Origin: Opitutaceae bacterium | GTDB lineage: Bacteria; Verrucomicrobiota; Verrucomicrobiia; Opitutales; Opitutaceae | Length of the DNA stretch: 64,000 nucleotides | Direction of reading: 5' to 3' | NCBI GenBank assembly: GCA_016794785.1 | Contig: JAEUHC010000013.1 | Coordinates: 248,001 to 312,000, forward strand | Shown here: piece by piece, positions 46,932 through 53,554 of the stretch | How positions within the stretch are numbered: the stretch's first letter is position 1 | How the letters are laid out: every line of letters begins with the position of its first letter | Made by a program: the position numbers and the translations under genes | The notes under the pieces: generated by a model | Databases searched by the model: none | What the model was told of the DNA's origin: nothing | What the model saw: the letters and a program-made list of their open reading frames with translations, nothing else

Positions 46932-48832
46932 GCGCCGCGCCCGTCTCTCCGCCGGCCGAACCAGGGACGCCGCGCGCCCGGTTTTCCGCCATGCATGTGC
47001 GCCTCGGCTTGGTCGCGCTCGGGTTGCTTTGCCTGGCCTTGAGCGCGATCGCCTCGTGGCTGCGGCCCGATCAGGCCGAGGTGTTTTCCCTCTGGGCCAT
47101 GATCGGCCTCGGCCTCGCCGCGGTGCCGGTGCTCATCGACAGCCTCACGTCGCTCAAGGCGGACGGCTTCGAGGCCACCAAATACTACATGGATCAATTC
47201 GTGGCGCTCGCGATCCTCGCGTGCTTCGCCACCGGGCAATACGCCACCGGCACCATCGTCGCCGCCATTCTGATCGTCGGGCAGATTCTCGAGGAGCACA
47301 CCACGCTGGGCGTCGAGGAAGCCGTGAAGGCCCTCACCCGCCTCTCGCGCGTGAAGGCCCGCCGGCTCTCCAGTTCCGCGGGCACCGAGGAATTGATCGA
47401 CGCTGCGCAGCTCCGCCCCGGCGATCGCGTGCGCGTCCTGCCCGGCGACACCATCCCGGCCGACGGAAAAATTGCCTCGGGCGCCACGACGATTGATCAA
47501 GCCTCCATCACGGGCGAGTCGCTGCCCGTCGATGCCGACGTGGGCACTTCCGTTTACGCCGGCACGACCAACCTCACCGGCGCCTTCGAGTTTGTCGTCG
47601 GCCAGACCGGCCCCGACACCGTGATCGGCCGCGTCACGAAAATCGTCGAGGAGGCCAAGACCTCGCGCGCGCCGGTCATGCGGCTCATCGACGACTACAC
47701 GCGCTACTACATGCCGCTCGTGCTGATCGTCGCGGGGTTTGTGCTCTTCTTCACGCGCGAGGTGGAGCGCGCGATCTCTGTCATCATCGTGGCAATGCCG
47801 TGCGCCTTCGTGCTCGCCTCGCCCTCGGCGATGGTGGCGGCGCTGGCGGTCGCCTCGCGCCTCGGCATCCTCGTGAAAAGCGCGCGCTTCTTCGAAGCCG
47901 CGCGCGCGATCGACACGGTGGTCTTCGACAAGACGGGCACCCTGACCACGGGCCGGCTTCGGGTGCTGGCCGTGCGGCCGGTTGCGGGGCTGACCGAGGC
48001 CCAGCTGCTTGCGCACGCGGCGGCCCTGGAGGCTCACTCCACCCATCCCGTCGCGCGCGCGATCGTGGGGGAGGCGCAGCGCCGCGAGGTCGCCTTCGAT
48101 CGCTCCCTCGCGATCAATGAGGTGGCCGGTCACGGCGTGCGCGGCGGCGATCTCGCCGCCGGCCGGCGCACCTGGCTCGAGTCGCTGGGCGTGGCGGTGC
48201 CGGAGTCGGCAGCCGAAGCGGCAGGCGCCTCGTCGCTGTTCGTCGCGCAGGGCGGCCGGTTTGTTGGCGTGATTCAGCTCGCCGACGCGCTGCGGGCCGA
48301 GACGCGCGAGACCGCGGATCGCCTGAGGGCGCTGGGCATCACGGATTTCATCATGCTCACCGGAGACCGCGCCGCCGTCGCCGCCGAGATTGCGCGCGAG
48401 GCGGGCATCACGCGCTACCGGGCCGACTGCCTGCCGGCGCAAAAACTCGAGGAAGTGCGCGCCCTCAAGGCCGCCGGCCGCCGCGTGCTCGTGGTCGGCG
48501 ATGGCGTCAACGACGCCCCGGCTCTCGCCGCTGGCGATCTCGGCGTGGCGATGGGCGCCCTCGGCAGCGACGTCGCGGTCAAGACCGCCGATGTCGCGCT
48601 CATGGGCGACGATCTCCGCCAGCTGCCACGCTTCATCGCGCTCTCTGATCGCACCCTGCGCATCATCAACCAGAACCTGCTCTGGGGCCTCGCCTTCATC
48701 GCGATCTTTGCCGGCCTCTCGGCCTTCGGTCTCGTGAGCCCCATCGTGGCCGCGCTGCTGCACGAGTTCAGCGCGTTCTTCGTCATCTTCAACAGCGCCC
48801 GCCTGCTGCGATTTGACGAACTGTCCGGCTGA
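46928..48832 (+). CDS. P1B-type cation-transporting ATPase without metal-binding N-terminal domain
   Basis: A 634-residue P-type ATPase. Motifs in order: TGES (SITGESLPVD, about 195), the intramembrane motif MPCAFVLASPSA (Pro291, Cys292), the phosphorylated Asp334 in DKTGTLT, the P1B marker HSTHPVARAIV, MLTGDR, and GDGVNDAPALAAGDLGVAMG. The ending FFVIFNSARLLRF is typical of heavy-metal pumps. There is no N-terminal HMA domain or CxxC. The MPC form of the metal motif differs from CPC (Cu/Zn), and the ion cannot be named with confidence. It overlaps the HflK-like gene by four bases, which suggests that the SPFH proteins and this pump act together in one membrane assembly. Confidence 0.9.
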   Translation: MSAAPVSPPAEPGTPRARFSAMHVRLGLVALGLLCLALSAIASWLRPDQAEVFSLWAMIGLGLAAVPVLIDSLTSLKADGFEATKYYMDQFVALAILACFATGQYATGTIVAAILIVGQILEEHTTLGVEEAVKALTRLSRVKARRLSSSAGTEELIDAAQLRPGDRVRVLPGDTIPADGKIASGATTIDQASITGESLPVDADVGTSVYAGTTNLTGAFEFVVGQTGPDTVIGRVTKIVEEAKTSRAPVMRLIDDYTRYYMPLVLIVAGFVLFFTREVERAISVIIVAMPCAFVLASPSAMVAALAVASRLGILVKSARFFEAARAIDTVVFDKTGTLTTGRLRVLAVRPVAGLTEAQLLAHAAALEAHSTHPVARAIVGEAQRREVAFDRSLAINEVAGHGVRGGDLAAGRRTWLESLGVAVPESAAEAAGASSLFVAQGGRFVGVIQLADALRAETRETADRLRALGITDFIMLTGDRAAVAAEIAREAGITRYRADCLPAQKLEEVRALKAAGRRVLVVGDGVNDAPALAAGDLGVAMGALGSDVAVKTADVALMGDDLRQLPRFIALSDRTLRIINQNLLWGLAFIAIFAGLSAFGLVSPIVAALLHEFSAFFVIFNSARLLRFDELSG

Positions 48833-48846
48833 ACCAGACCCAGGCC

Positions 48847-48898
48847 TTTACACGCCCTTAACAATTCCGGGCTGGGTCGAAACGATTCCGAAACACGC
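48847..48898 (+). promoter_or_regulatory. Upstream motif shared with the EF-hand genes (copy 0)
   Basis: TTTACACGCCCTTAACAATT (AACAATT at 48860-48866) and, after 23 bases, GAAACACGC at 48890. The same block with the same 23-base spacing occurs upstream of both EF-hand genes. It lies 54 bases before the sigma-factor ATG, so an autoregulated ECF promoter is a reasonable reading. Confidence 0.5.
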
Positions 48899-48919
48899 TT
48901 CAGGTGAGATGGGGGCCTC

Positions 48920-49552
48920 ATGATTCACCCCCACGCCGATTTTCATCCCGCCCGCACCTCCACCCCGGCCGACGATGACAAGGCCGAGCTCACCGCCCTC
49001 GTGCGCCGCGCCGAAGCCGGCGAGCCCGATGCCCAGTCCGAGCTTGTCCACCGCTACACGCGCCGCGTCGCCGGCTTTGTCCGCACGATCATCCGCCAGC
49101 CCGACGCGGTGGAGGACGTGACCCAGACCGTCTTCATCAAAATGTTTCGCCGCCTGAGCCGGCTGCGCGATCCGGCGGTGTTTGAGTCGTGGCTTTTCAC
49201 GCTCGCGCGCAACGCCGGGCTCGACTTCCTCCGCCGCCGCCAATGCCGGCCCAACACGGTCGCGCTCGACGACGCCATCTACCGCATCCCGGATCCGTCG
49301 AGCCACAATGCCACCGCGGAGATTCAGGCCGCGCTCGACCGCGCCCTGACGCGCCTGAACCCCATCGATCGCGCGTTGGTCACGCAGTTCGTCGCGGGGG
49401 ACAGCTACGGCGTGATCGCCGAGCGCGCCGGCCTCTCGCTCGCGAGCGTGAAGGTCCGCCTGCACCGCGTGCGGCCATTTCTCCGCACCTGGATCGGCGA
49501 GATGACCGCCACGCGGCGCCCCGGCGCCAAGGGCTGGTGCGCTGCGGCGTAA
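48920..49552 (+). CDS. ECF-type RNA polymerase sigma factor
   Basis: A 210-residue group IV sigma-70 factor. Region 2 has ELTALVRRAEAGEPDAQSELVHRYTRRVAGFVR, DAVEDVTQTVFIKMFRRLSRL and FESWLFTLARNAGLDFLRRRQ. Region 4 has LNPIDRALVTQFVAGDSYGVIAERAGLSLASVKVRLHRVRPFLRTWI. No anti-sigma gene is adjacent. Downstream are two EF-hand proteins whose leader sequences share motifs with the region upstream of this gene, suggesting a small regulon including itself. Confidence 0.93.
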   Translation: MIHPHADFHPARTSTPADDDKAELTALVRRAEAGEPDAQSELVHRYTRRVAGFVRTIIRQPDAVEDVTQTVFIKMFRRLSRLRDPAVFESWLFTLARNAGLDFLRRRQCRPNTVALDDAIYRIPDPSSHNATAEIQAALDRALTRLNPIDRALVTQFVAGDSYGVIAERAGLSLASVKVRLHRVRPFLRTWIGEMTATRRPGAKGWCAAA

Positions 49553-49578
49553 GGCCCGCCGTCCTACGAAACAATTAC

Positions 49579-49634
49579 ACGGGCCGAACAATTCGGCCCG
49601 TTTTGCAAACGGACCCCCAACAATCGGGGCGTCT
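49579..49634 (+). promoter_or_regulatory. Upstream motif of the first EF-hand gene (copy 1)
   Basis: ACGGGCCGAACAATT, exactly 23 bases, then CCAACAATCGGGGCGTCT (49617-49634). The two blocks and their spacing recur at 50311-50366. The gene start is 80 bases further, after a leader with a CCGGCC-AACA-CGGCCGG type hairpin at about 49670. Confidence 0.6.
49580..49604 (+). terminator. Rho-independent terminator after the sigma-factor gene
   Basis: A 9-bp perfect stem CGGGCCGAA/TTCGGCCCG (49580-49588 with 49592-49600), loop CAA, followed by TTTT. It begins 28 bases after the sigma-factor stop. The stem overlaps the AACAATT motif (49587-49593) described as part of the EF-hand promoter family, so terminator and promoter element are interlocked. 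Confidence 0.65.
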
Positions 49635-49713
49635 TTCATGGCAGGTCCACCCGCACCGCCCGATCACCGGCCAACACGGCCGGCACGGGACCAACGGGAG
49701 GGCCCTCAAATCC

Positions 49714-50241
49714 ATGAAAGCAATCCAACTCGTTTCCCTCGCCCTCACCCTCTCCGGCGCCACGCTCGTCTCCGCGCAGGCGCCCACCGAAGGCGGCCCG
49801 CGCCGTGGCGGTCCGGGCGGTCCCGGTCGTGGCGGCCCAATGCCCATCGTCCGGGCACTCGACGCCGACAAGAATGGCGAAATCTCCGCCGCCGAGATCG
49901 CCAACGCCGCGGCGGTCCTGCGTGCGCTCGACACGGATAACAACGGCTCCGTCTCCGTCGCCGAGCTGCACCCCGGCCGGCCGGGCCGGCCCACCGATGC
50001 CACGCCTCCGGCGGACGGCGCACGCCGCGGCCGGCCCGGCGGCGGCCCGCGTGGCGACGGCTCAGCCCACGCCCGCCCGGTGAATCCCGTGATGCTCGCC
50101 CTTGATGCCGATCAGGACGGTGCGCTCTCCGCCGCGGAAATCACGAACGCCAGCGCCAGCCTGCTCGCTCTCGACGCCAACAAGGACGGCAAGCTCACAC
50201 GCGACGAGCTGCGTCCGCTCCCGCCCGCGCCGGCCAACTGA
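49714..50241 (+). CDS. Exported EF-hand calcium-binding protein
   Basis: A 175-residue protein with a signal peptide (MKAIQLVSLALTLSGATLVSA) and four EF-hand loops in two pairs: DADKNGEISAAE, DTDNNGSVSVAE, DADQDGALSAAE and DANKDGKLTRDE. All have Asp/Asn at calcium positions and Glu at position 12. Gly/Pro/Arg-rich spacers (GGPRRGGPGGPGRGGP and a similar one in the middle) separate the pairs. A GGGAGGG ribosome-binding site sits 12-18 bases upstream of the ATG. It is likely a periplasmic or surface calcium binder; its target is unknown. It is paralogous to the next gene, including the leader. Confidence 0.9.
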   Translation: MKAIQLVSLALTLSGATLVSAQAPTEGGPRRGGPGGPGRGGPMPIVRALDADKNGEISAAEIANAAAVLRALDTDNNGSVSVAELHPGRPGRPTDATPPADGARRGRPGGGPRGDGSAHARPVNPVMLALDADQDGALSAAEITNASASLLALDANKDGKLTRDELRPLPPAPAN

Positions 50242-50310
50242 AGGCCGCCGGTTCGCCACCGCGGTGTGCCCATTCTCCGGGCACGCCGCGTTCGTGGCCC
50301 ATCAGGCTTA

Positions 50311-50366
50311 CACGGCCCTAACAATTTTCCCCTCCAGCCAAACAAAGCGCCAACAATCCTGGCGTC
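50311..50366 (+). promoter_or_regulatory. Upstream motif of the second EF-hand gene (copy 2)
   Basis: CACGGCCCTAACAATT (AACAATT at 50320-50326), exactly 23 bases, then CCAACAATCCTGGCGTCT beginning at 50350. It matches copy 1 at 49579 in both blocks and spacing, and the following leader also matches (GCACCGCYCGATC and CCGGCCA-CACGG-type hairpin). Confidence 0.6.
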
Positions 50367-50445
50367 TAATCAGACCAGTCCAACGCGCACCGCTCGATCC
50401 CCGGCCACCACGGCTGGCACAGGCGATGCCCAAGATCCAAAACTC

Positions 50446-50901
50446 ATGAAAACCGTCAGCCTCCTCTCCCTCGCCCTCACCCTCTCGGGCGTCACGCTCG
50501 CCACCGCCCAGGCCCCCGCCGCCACCACGCCCCATCGCCACCAAGGCACCCGCTCCGTGAGCGCCCTGTTCCGCACCTTGGATGCCGACGGCAACGGCGA
50601 ACTCTCCACCACCGAGATCCGCAACGCCGCCGCGAGCCTCCGGCTCCTCGATACGAATGCCGACGGCACGCTCTCCTTCGCCGAATTGCGCCCGGGCCGG
50701 GCCGGCGACGCCGCGACCCCCGAATCGTCCGACAACCGCCCGAATCCGGTCGATCCCGTGATGCTCGCCCTCGACCTCGACGGCGACGGCGAGCTCTCGC
50801 CCTACGAGATTCTCGCATCCAAAGGCCGCCTGATCGCGCTCGATGCCGACGAAGACGGCCGGCTCACGCGCGCCGAGACCCGGCCGATCCTCGCCGAATA
50901 A
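50446..50901 (+). CDS. Exported EF-hand calcium-binding protein, paralogue
   Basis: A 151-residue protein with a signal peptide nearly identical to the preceding gene (MKTVSLLSLALTLSGVTLATA) and four EF-hand loops: DADGNGELSTTE, DTNADGTLSFAE, DLDGDGELSPYE and DADEDGRLTRAE. Spacers are shorter and less Gly-rich. Calcium-ligand positions are intact. The pair with the upstream gene, and their shared leaders, point to a tandem duplication with divergence. Function is unknown. Confidence 0.9.
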   Translation: MKTVSLLSLALTLSGVTLATAQAPAATTPHRHQGTRSVSALFRTLDADGNGELSTTEIRNAAASLRLLDTNADGTLSFAELRPGRAGDAATPESSDNRPNPVDPVMLALDLDGDGELSPYEILASKGRLIALDADEDGRLTRAETRPILAE

Positions 50902-51022
50902 GCCGGGCTACCCTCACTCGCGCCGGGCCCGGCGGGCATCGGAACCCGGCGCATGCACCAAAGGCGGATTGCCCGGTCGCACCCGGCGCGCTATCGATGC
51001 CGCCTTTGGCCCCGCACCCTTC

Positions 51023-52870
51023 ATGAAACTCGCCCGCCGCCTCAGCCTGCCAATCGCCGGTTTGCTGATTCTGCTCCAACGCACTCCACTCCTGCGCCTG
51101 GCGGCCGGTGGCGGCGAGTTGTCCGCCCCCTCGCGGATTGTCTCTCTGCTCCGCTCCGCCGTCGCCACCACGGCCTCGCTCGGCGCGGTGCATTCGCTGG
51201 CGGGCGCGACGCGGTTTGTGGTGAGTTCACCCACGGTGCTCGGCACCGTCGGCGTGCCGATCACCCCGGTCGTGTTCACCGTCACCGGCGCGTCGATTCC
51301 GCCCGGATCGTTCCGCATCAACGGCACGCTGCCGCCGGGCGTCACCGTGCCCAACGCCCTGCCCAACGGCATCCTGAATTTCTCCACCGGCACCATCACG
51401 GGCACGCCCACGGCCAGCGGCACTTTCATCGTCTCGCTGCTCGCTTACGAGCGCCTGGGCGGCATGGGCGATTACTTCGGGCCCGAGACTGTCACGTTCA
51501 TCATCGCCGCGGGGGCCGTCACCGCCCCGGCCATCACGATCCAACCTGCCACGCAAGCGGCCAACCTTGGCGCCACGATCACGCTCGGCGTCGCCGCCAC
51601 CGGCGCACCCCCGCTCTCCTACCAATGGCGCAAGGACGGCGTCGCCCTCCCCGGTGCCACGCAAAACACCCTCATGCTTTCGAACCTGCAGGCGTCCGGC
51701 GCAGGGAGCTACACCGTCGTCGTCTCCAATTCCGCCGGCAGCGTCACGAGTGATCCCGCCCTCGTCACCCTCAACGCGCCCGCGACCGGCCTGCCCGTGG
51801 TCGCCGCGCAGCCCCAGTCGCAGCACGTCGCGCCCGGCAGTGTCGTCACGCTCGCCGTCGGCGCCACCGGCGGCGGTCTTAGCTATCAGTGGAAACGAGA
51901 CGGCTCCGAGATCGGCGGCGCCACCGCCGCCAGCCTCGTGCTCGCCGACGTCACCCGGGCCAGCGCGGGCTTCTACGCCGCCACGATTACCAACGCGATG
52001 GGCCGCGCCGACTCCGCCGTCGCGACTGTCACCGTCGCCGACAGCGGCCCGAGCCGGATCATCAACGTCTCGACCCGCGGCTTCGTGCCCGCCGGCGGCA
52101 CGCTCACGCCCGGCTTTGTCATCCAAGGCGACGCCTCCAAGGCCCTCGTCATCCGCGCAGTCGGGCCCACGCTCGCCGCGTTCGGCCTCGCCGGCACCCT
52201 CGCCGATCCGACGATGGAAGTAATCCCGCTGGGAGCCACGACGCCCATCGCGGCCAACGACAACTGGGGCGGCAGTGCCGCGCTCGCGAATGCCTTTGCC
52301 CGCGTCGGCGCCTTTGCCCTTGCCACGCCCGGCTCCAACGACGCCTCGGTCGCGACCTCGCTCCGCGCCACCGGCACGAGCGGGTTTTCCGTGCGCATCG
52401 CCGCGAAAACCGCCACCGCCTCCGGCATCGCGCTGGCCGAGGTCTATGACGAAGATGGCCTGACGGCCCCGACCCGCCTGCTCAACGTCTCCACGAGCGG
52501 CTTCGTCGGCACCGGCGACCAGGCCCTCGTGCCCGGCTTCGTGATCGGCGGCACCGCGCCCAAGACCCTGCTGATTCGTGCGATCGGCCCCGGCCTCGCG
52601 CAATTTGGCGTGCCCGGCACGCTCGCCGATCCGCAGCTCTCGGTTCAGCCCCTCGGCCGCGATTTCGCCGTCGTGAACAACGACAACTGGGGCGGGGATC
52701 CCGCGCTCGCAGCGGCCTTTGTCAGCGCTGGTGCTTTCGCCCTCGCCCCGGGCAGCCGCGATGCCGCGCTCGTGCTCAGGCTCCCGCCCGGCGGCTACAC
52801 CGTCGTCGTCTCCGGTGTCGGCGCCACCACCGGCACGGCCCTCGTCGAGATCTACGACCTCGATCCGTAG
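51023..52870 (+). CDS. Exported Ig-domain protein with C-terminal repeat domains
   Basis: A 615-residue protein. After an N-terminal hydrophobic segment comes a cadherin/putative-Ig-like domain (GVPITPVVFTVTGASIPPGSFRINGTLPPGV), then two Ig-like domains, each with the SYQWRKDG / SYQWKRDG core and GSYTVVVSNSAG or GFYAATITNAMG. The last 260 residues hold two copies of the shared module: STRGFVPAGGTLTPGFVIQGD, ALVIRAVGPTLAAFGLAGTLADP, ANDNWGG, then a second copy ending YTVVVSGVGATTGTALVEIYDLDP. Probably a surface or secreted protein. It ends before a long hairpin shared with the convergent lutC. Confidence 0.85.
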   Translation: MKLARRLSLPIAGLLILLQRTPLLRLAAGGGELSAPSRIVSLLRSAVATTASLGAVHSLAGATRFVVSSPTVLGTVGVPITPVVFTVTGASIPPGSFRINGTLPPGVTVPNALPNGILNFSTGTITGTPTASGTFIVSLLAYERLGGMGDYFGPETVTFIIAAGAVTAPAITIQPATQAANLGATITLGVAATGAPPLSYQWRKDGVALPGATQNTLMLSNLQASGAGSYTVVVSNSAGSVTSDPALVTLNAPATGLPVVAAQPQSQHVAPGSVVTLAVGATGGGLSYQWKRDGSEIGGATAASLVLADVTRASAGFYAATITNAMGRADSAVATVTVADSGPSRIINVSTRGFVPAGGTLTPGFVIQGDASKALVIRAVGPTLAAFGLAGTLADPTMEVIPLGATTPIAANDNWGGSAALANAFARVGAFALATPGSNDASVATSLRATGTSGFSVRIAAKTATASGIALAEVYDEDGLTAPTRLLNVSTSGFVGTGDQALVPGFVIGGTAPKTLLIRAIGPGLAQFGVPGTLADPQLSVQPLGRDFAVVNNDNWGGDPALAAAFVSAGAFALAPGSRDAALVLRLPPGGYTVVVSGVGATTGTALVEIYDLDP

Positions 52871-52886
52871 GGGTGATCGATGGGGA

Positions 52887-52934
52887 CGCGGCGCCCTCGC
52901 CGCGTTCGCCCGATTCCGCGGCGAGGGCGCCGCG
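52887..52934. terminator. 18-bp perfect hairpin between convergent genes
   Basis: Arms at 52887-52904 and 52917-52934 (first arm CGCGGCGCCCTCGCCGCG) are exact reverse complements around a 12-base loop. It lies between the stops of the Ig-domain gene and lutC. There is no T-run on either side, so it may be a bidirectional terminator or another interspersed repeat. Confidence 0.6.
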
Positions 52935-52942
52935 GCTCCAAC

Positions 52943-53554
52943 CTACACGATCAGCGCGATCTGCACGCCCGGCCCGTGCACGCCCTCGATGAGGATGCCC
53001 TCGACATCCGCCGTCTTCGACGGGCCGGTGCACCACACCACGTTGCGATCATCGCCGAGCGCGGCGACGGCCTGCGTGACATCGGAAAAAATCGTCGCGC
53101 GCTCCACCACCGCCACGTGCACCCACGGCGCCAACGCGCCCAGCCGCCGCGAGGTCGTCGCATCGTTGAGGATGATCGTGCCCGACTCCGCGATCGCGCC
53201 GGCGGCGCGCGTGATGCCAAACGCGTAGTCGTCCACCCGCGTGCGGTCGAAGTCATGCTCCACCGTAAAATCCGCGCCAAAGTGCGGCGCCAGCCGCGGC
53301 CACAGCACGGGATCGACGTAGCCGCGCAGCCACTTGCCCGTGCGCAGGTGCGCGGCGAGGGCCGCGACATCGGTAATGGCGATGCTGCCGACGCGCTTCA
53401 TCCGCTCCGCGAGCAGCTCGGCCAGATCGCGGCCTGCGATCATCCCGCGCATCACGGAAATCTCCGCGTCGTAGTTCGGCAGCGGCGCTCGCTCGTGCAG
53501 CGGCGCCAGCGCGCCGCGGATCCGGGAGAAGATGGCTTCGCGTTCGGTGCTCAT
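52943..53554 (-). CDS. lutC: LutC/YkgG-family lactate utilisation protein
   Basis: A 203-residue protein of the LUD domain family. The start MSTEREAIFSRIRGAL is LutC-like, and the core has YAFGITRAAGAIAESGTIILNDATTSRRLGALAPWVHVAVVERATIFSDV, then NVVWCTGPSKTADVEGILIEGVHGP, the LUD signature. LutC works with LutA and LutB in oxidising L-lactate to pyruvate in bacteria lacking other lactate dehydrogenases. It overlaps the OPT transporter stop, and is separated from lutB by that transporter. Confidence 0.9.
   Translation of the reverse strand: MSTEREAIFSRIRGALAPLHERAPLPNYDAEISVMRGMIAGRDLAELLAERMKRVGSIAITDVAALAAHLRTGKWLRGYVDPVLWPRLAPHFGADFTVEHDFDRTRVDDYAFGITRAAGAIAESGTIILNDATTSRRLGALAPWVHVAVVERATIFSDVTQAVAALGDDRNVVWCTGPSKTADVEGILIEGVHGPGVQIALIV

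Noticed and set aside
46910..48763. A 617-codon frame opposite the P-type ATPase
   Set aside because: Shadow of the ATPase; composition is Arg/Gly/Asp/His-rich without motifs.
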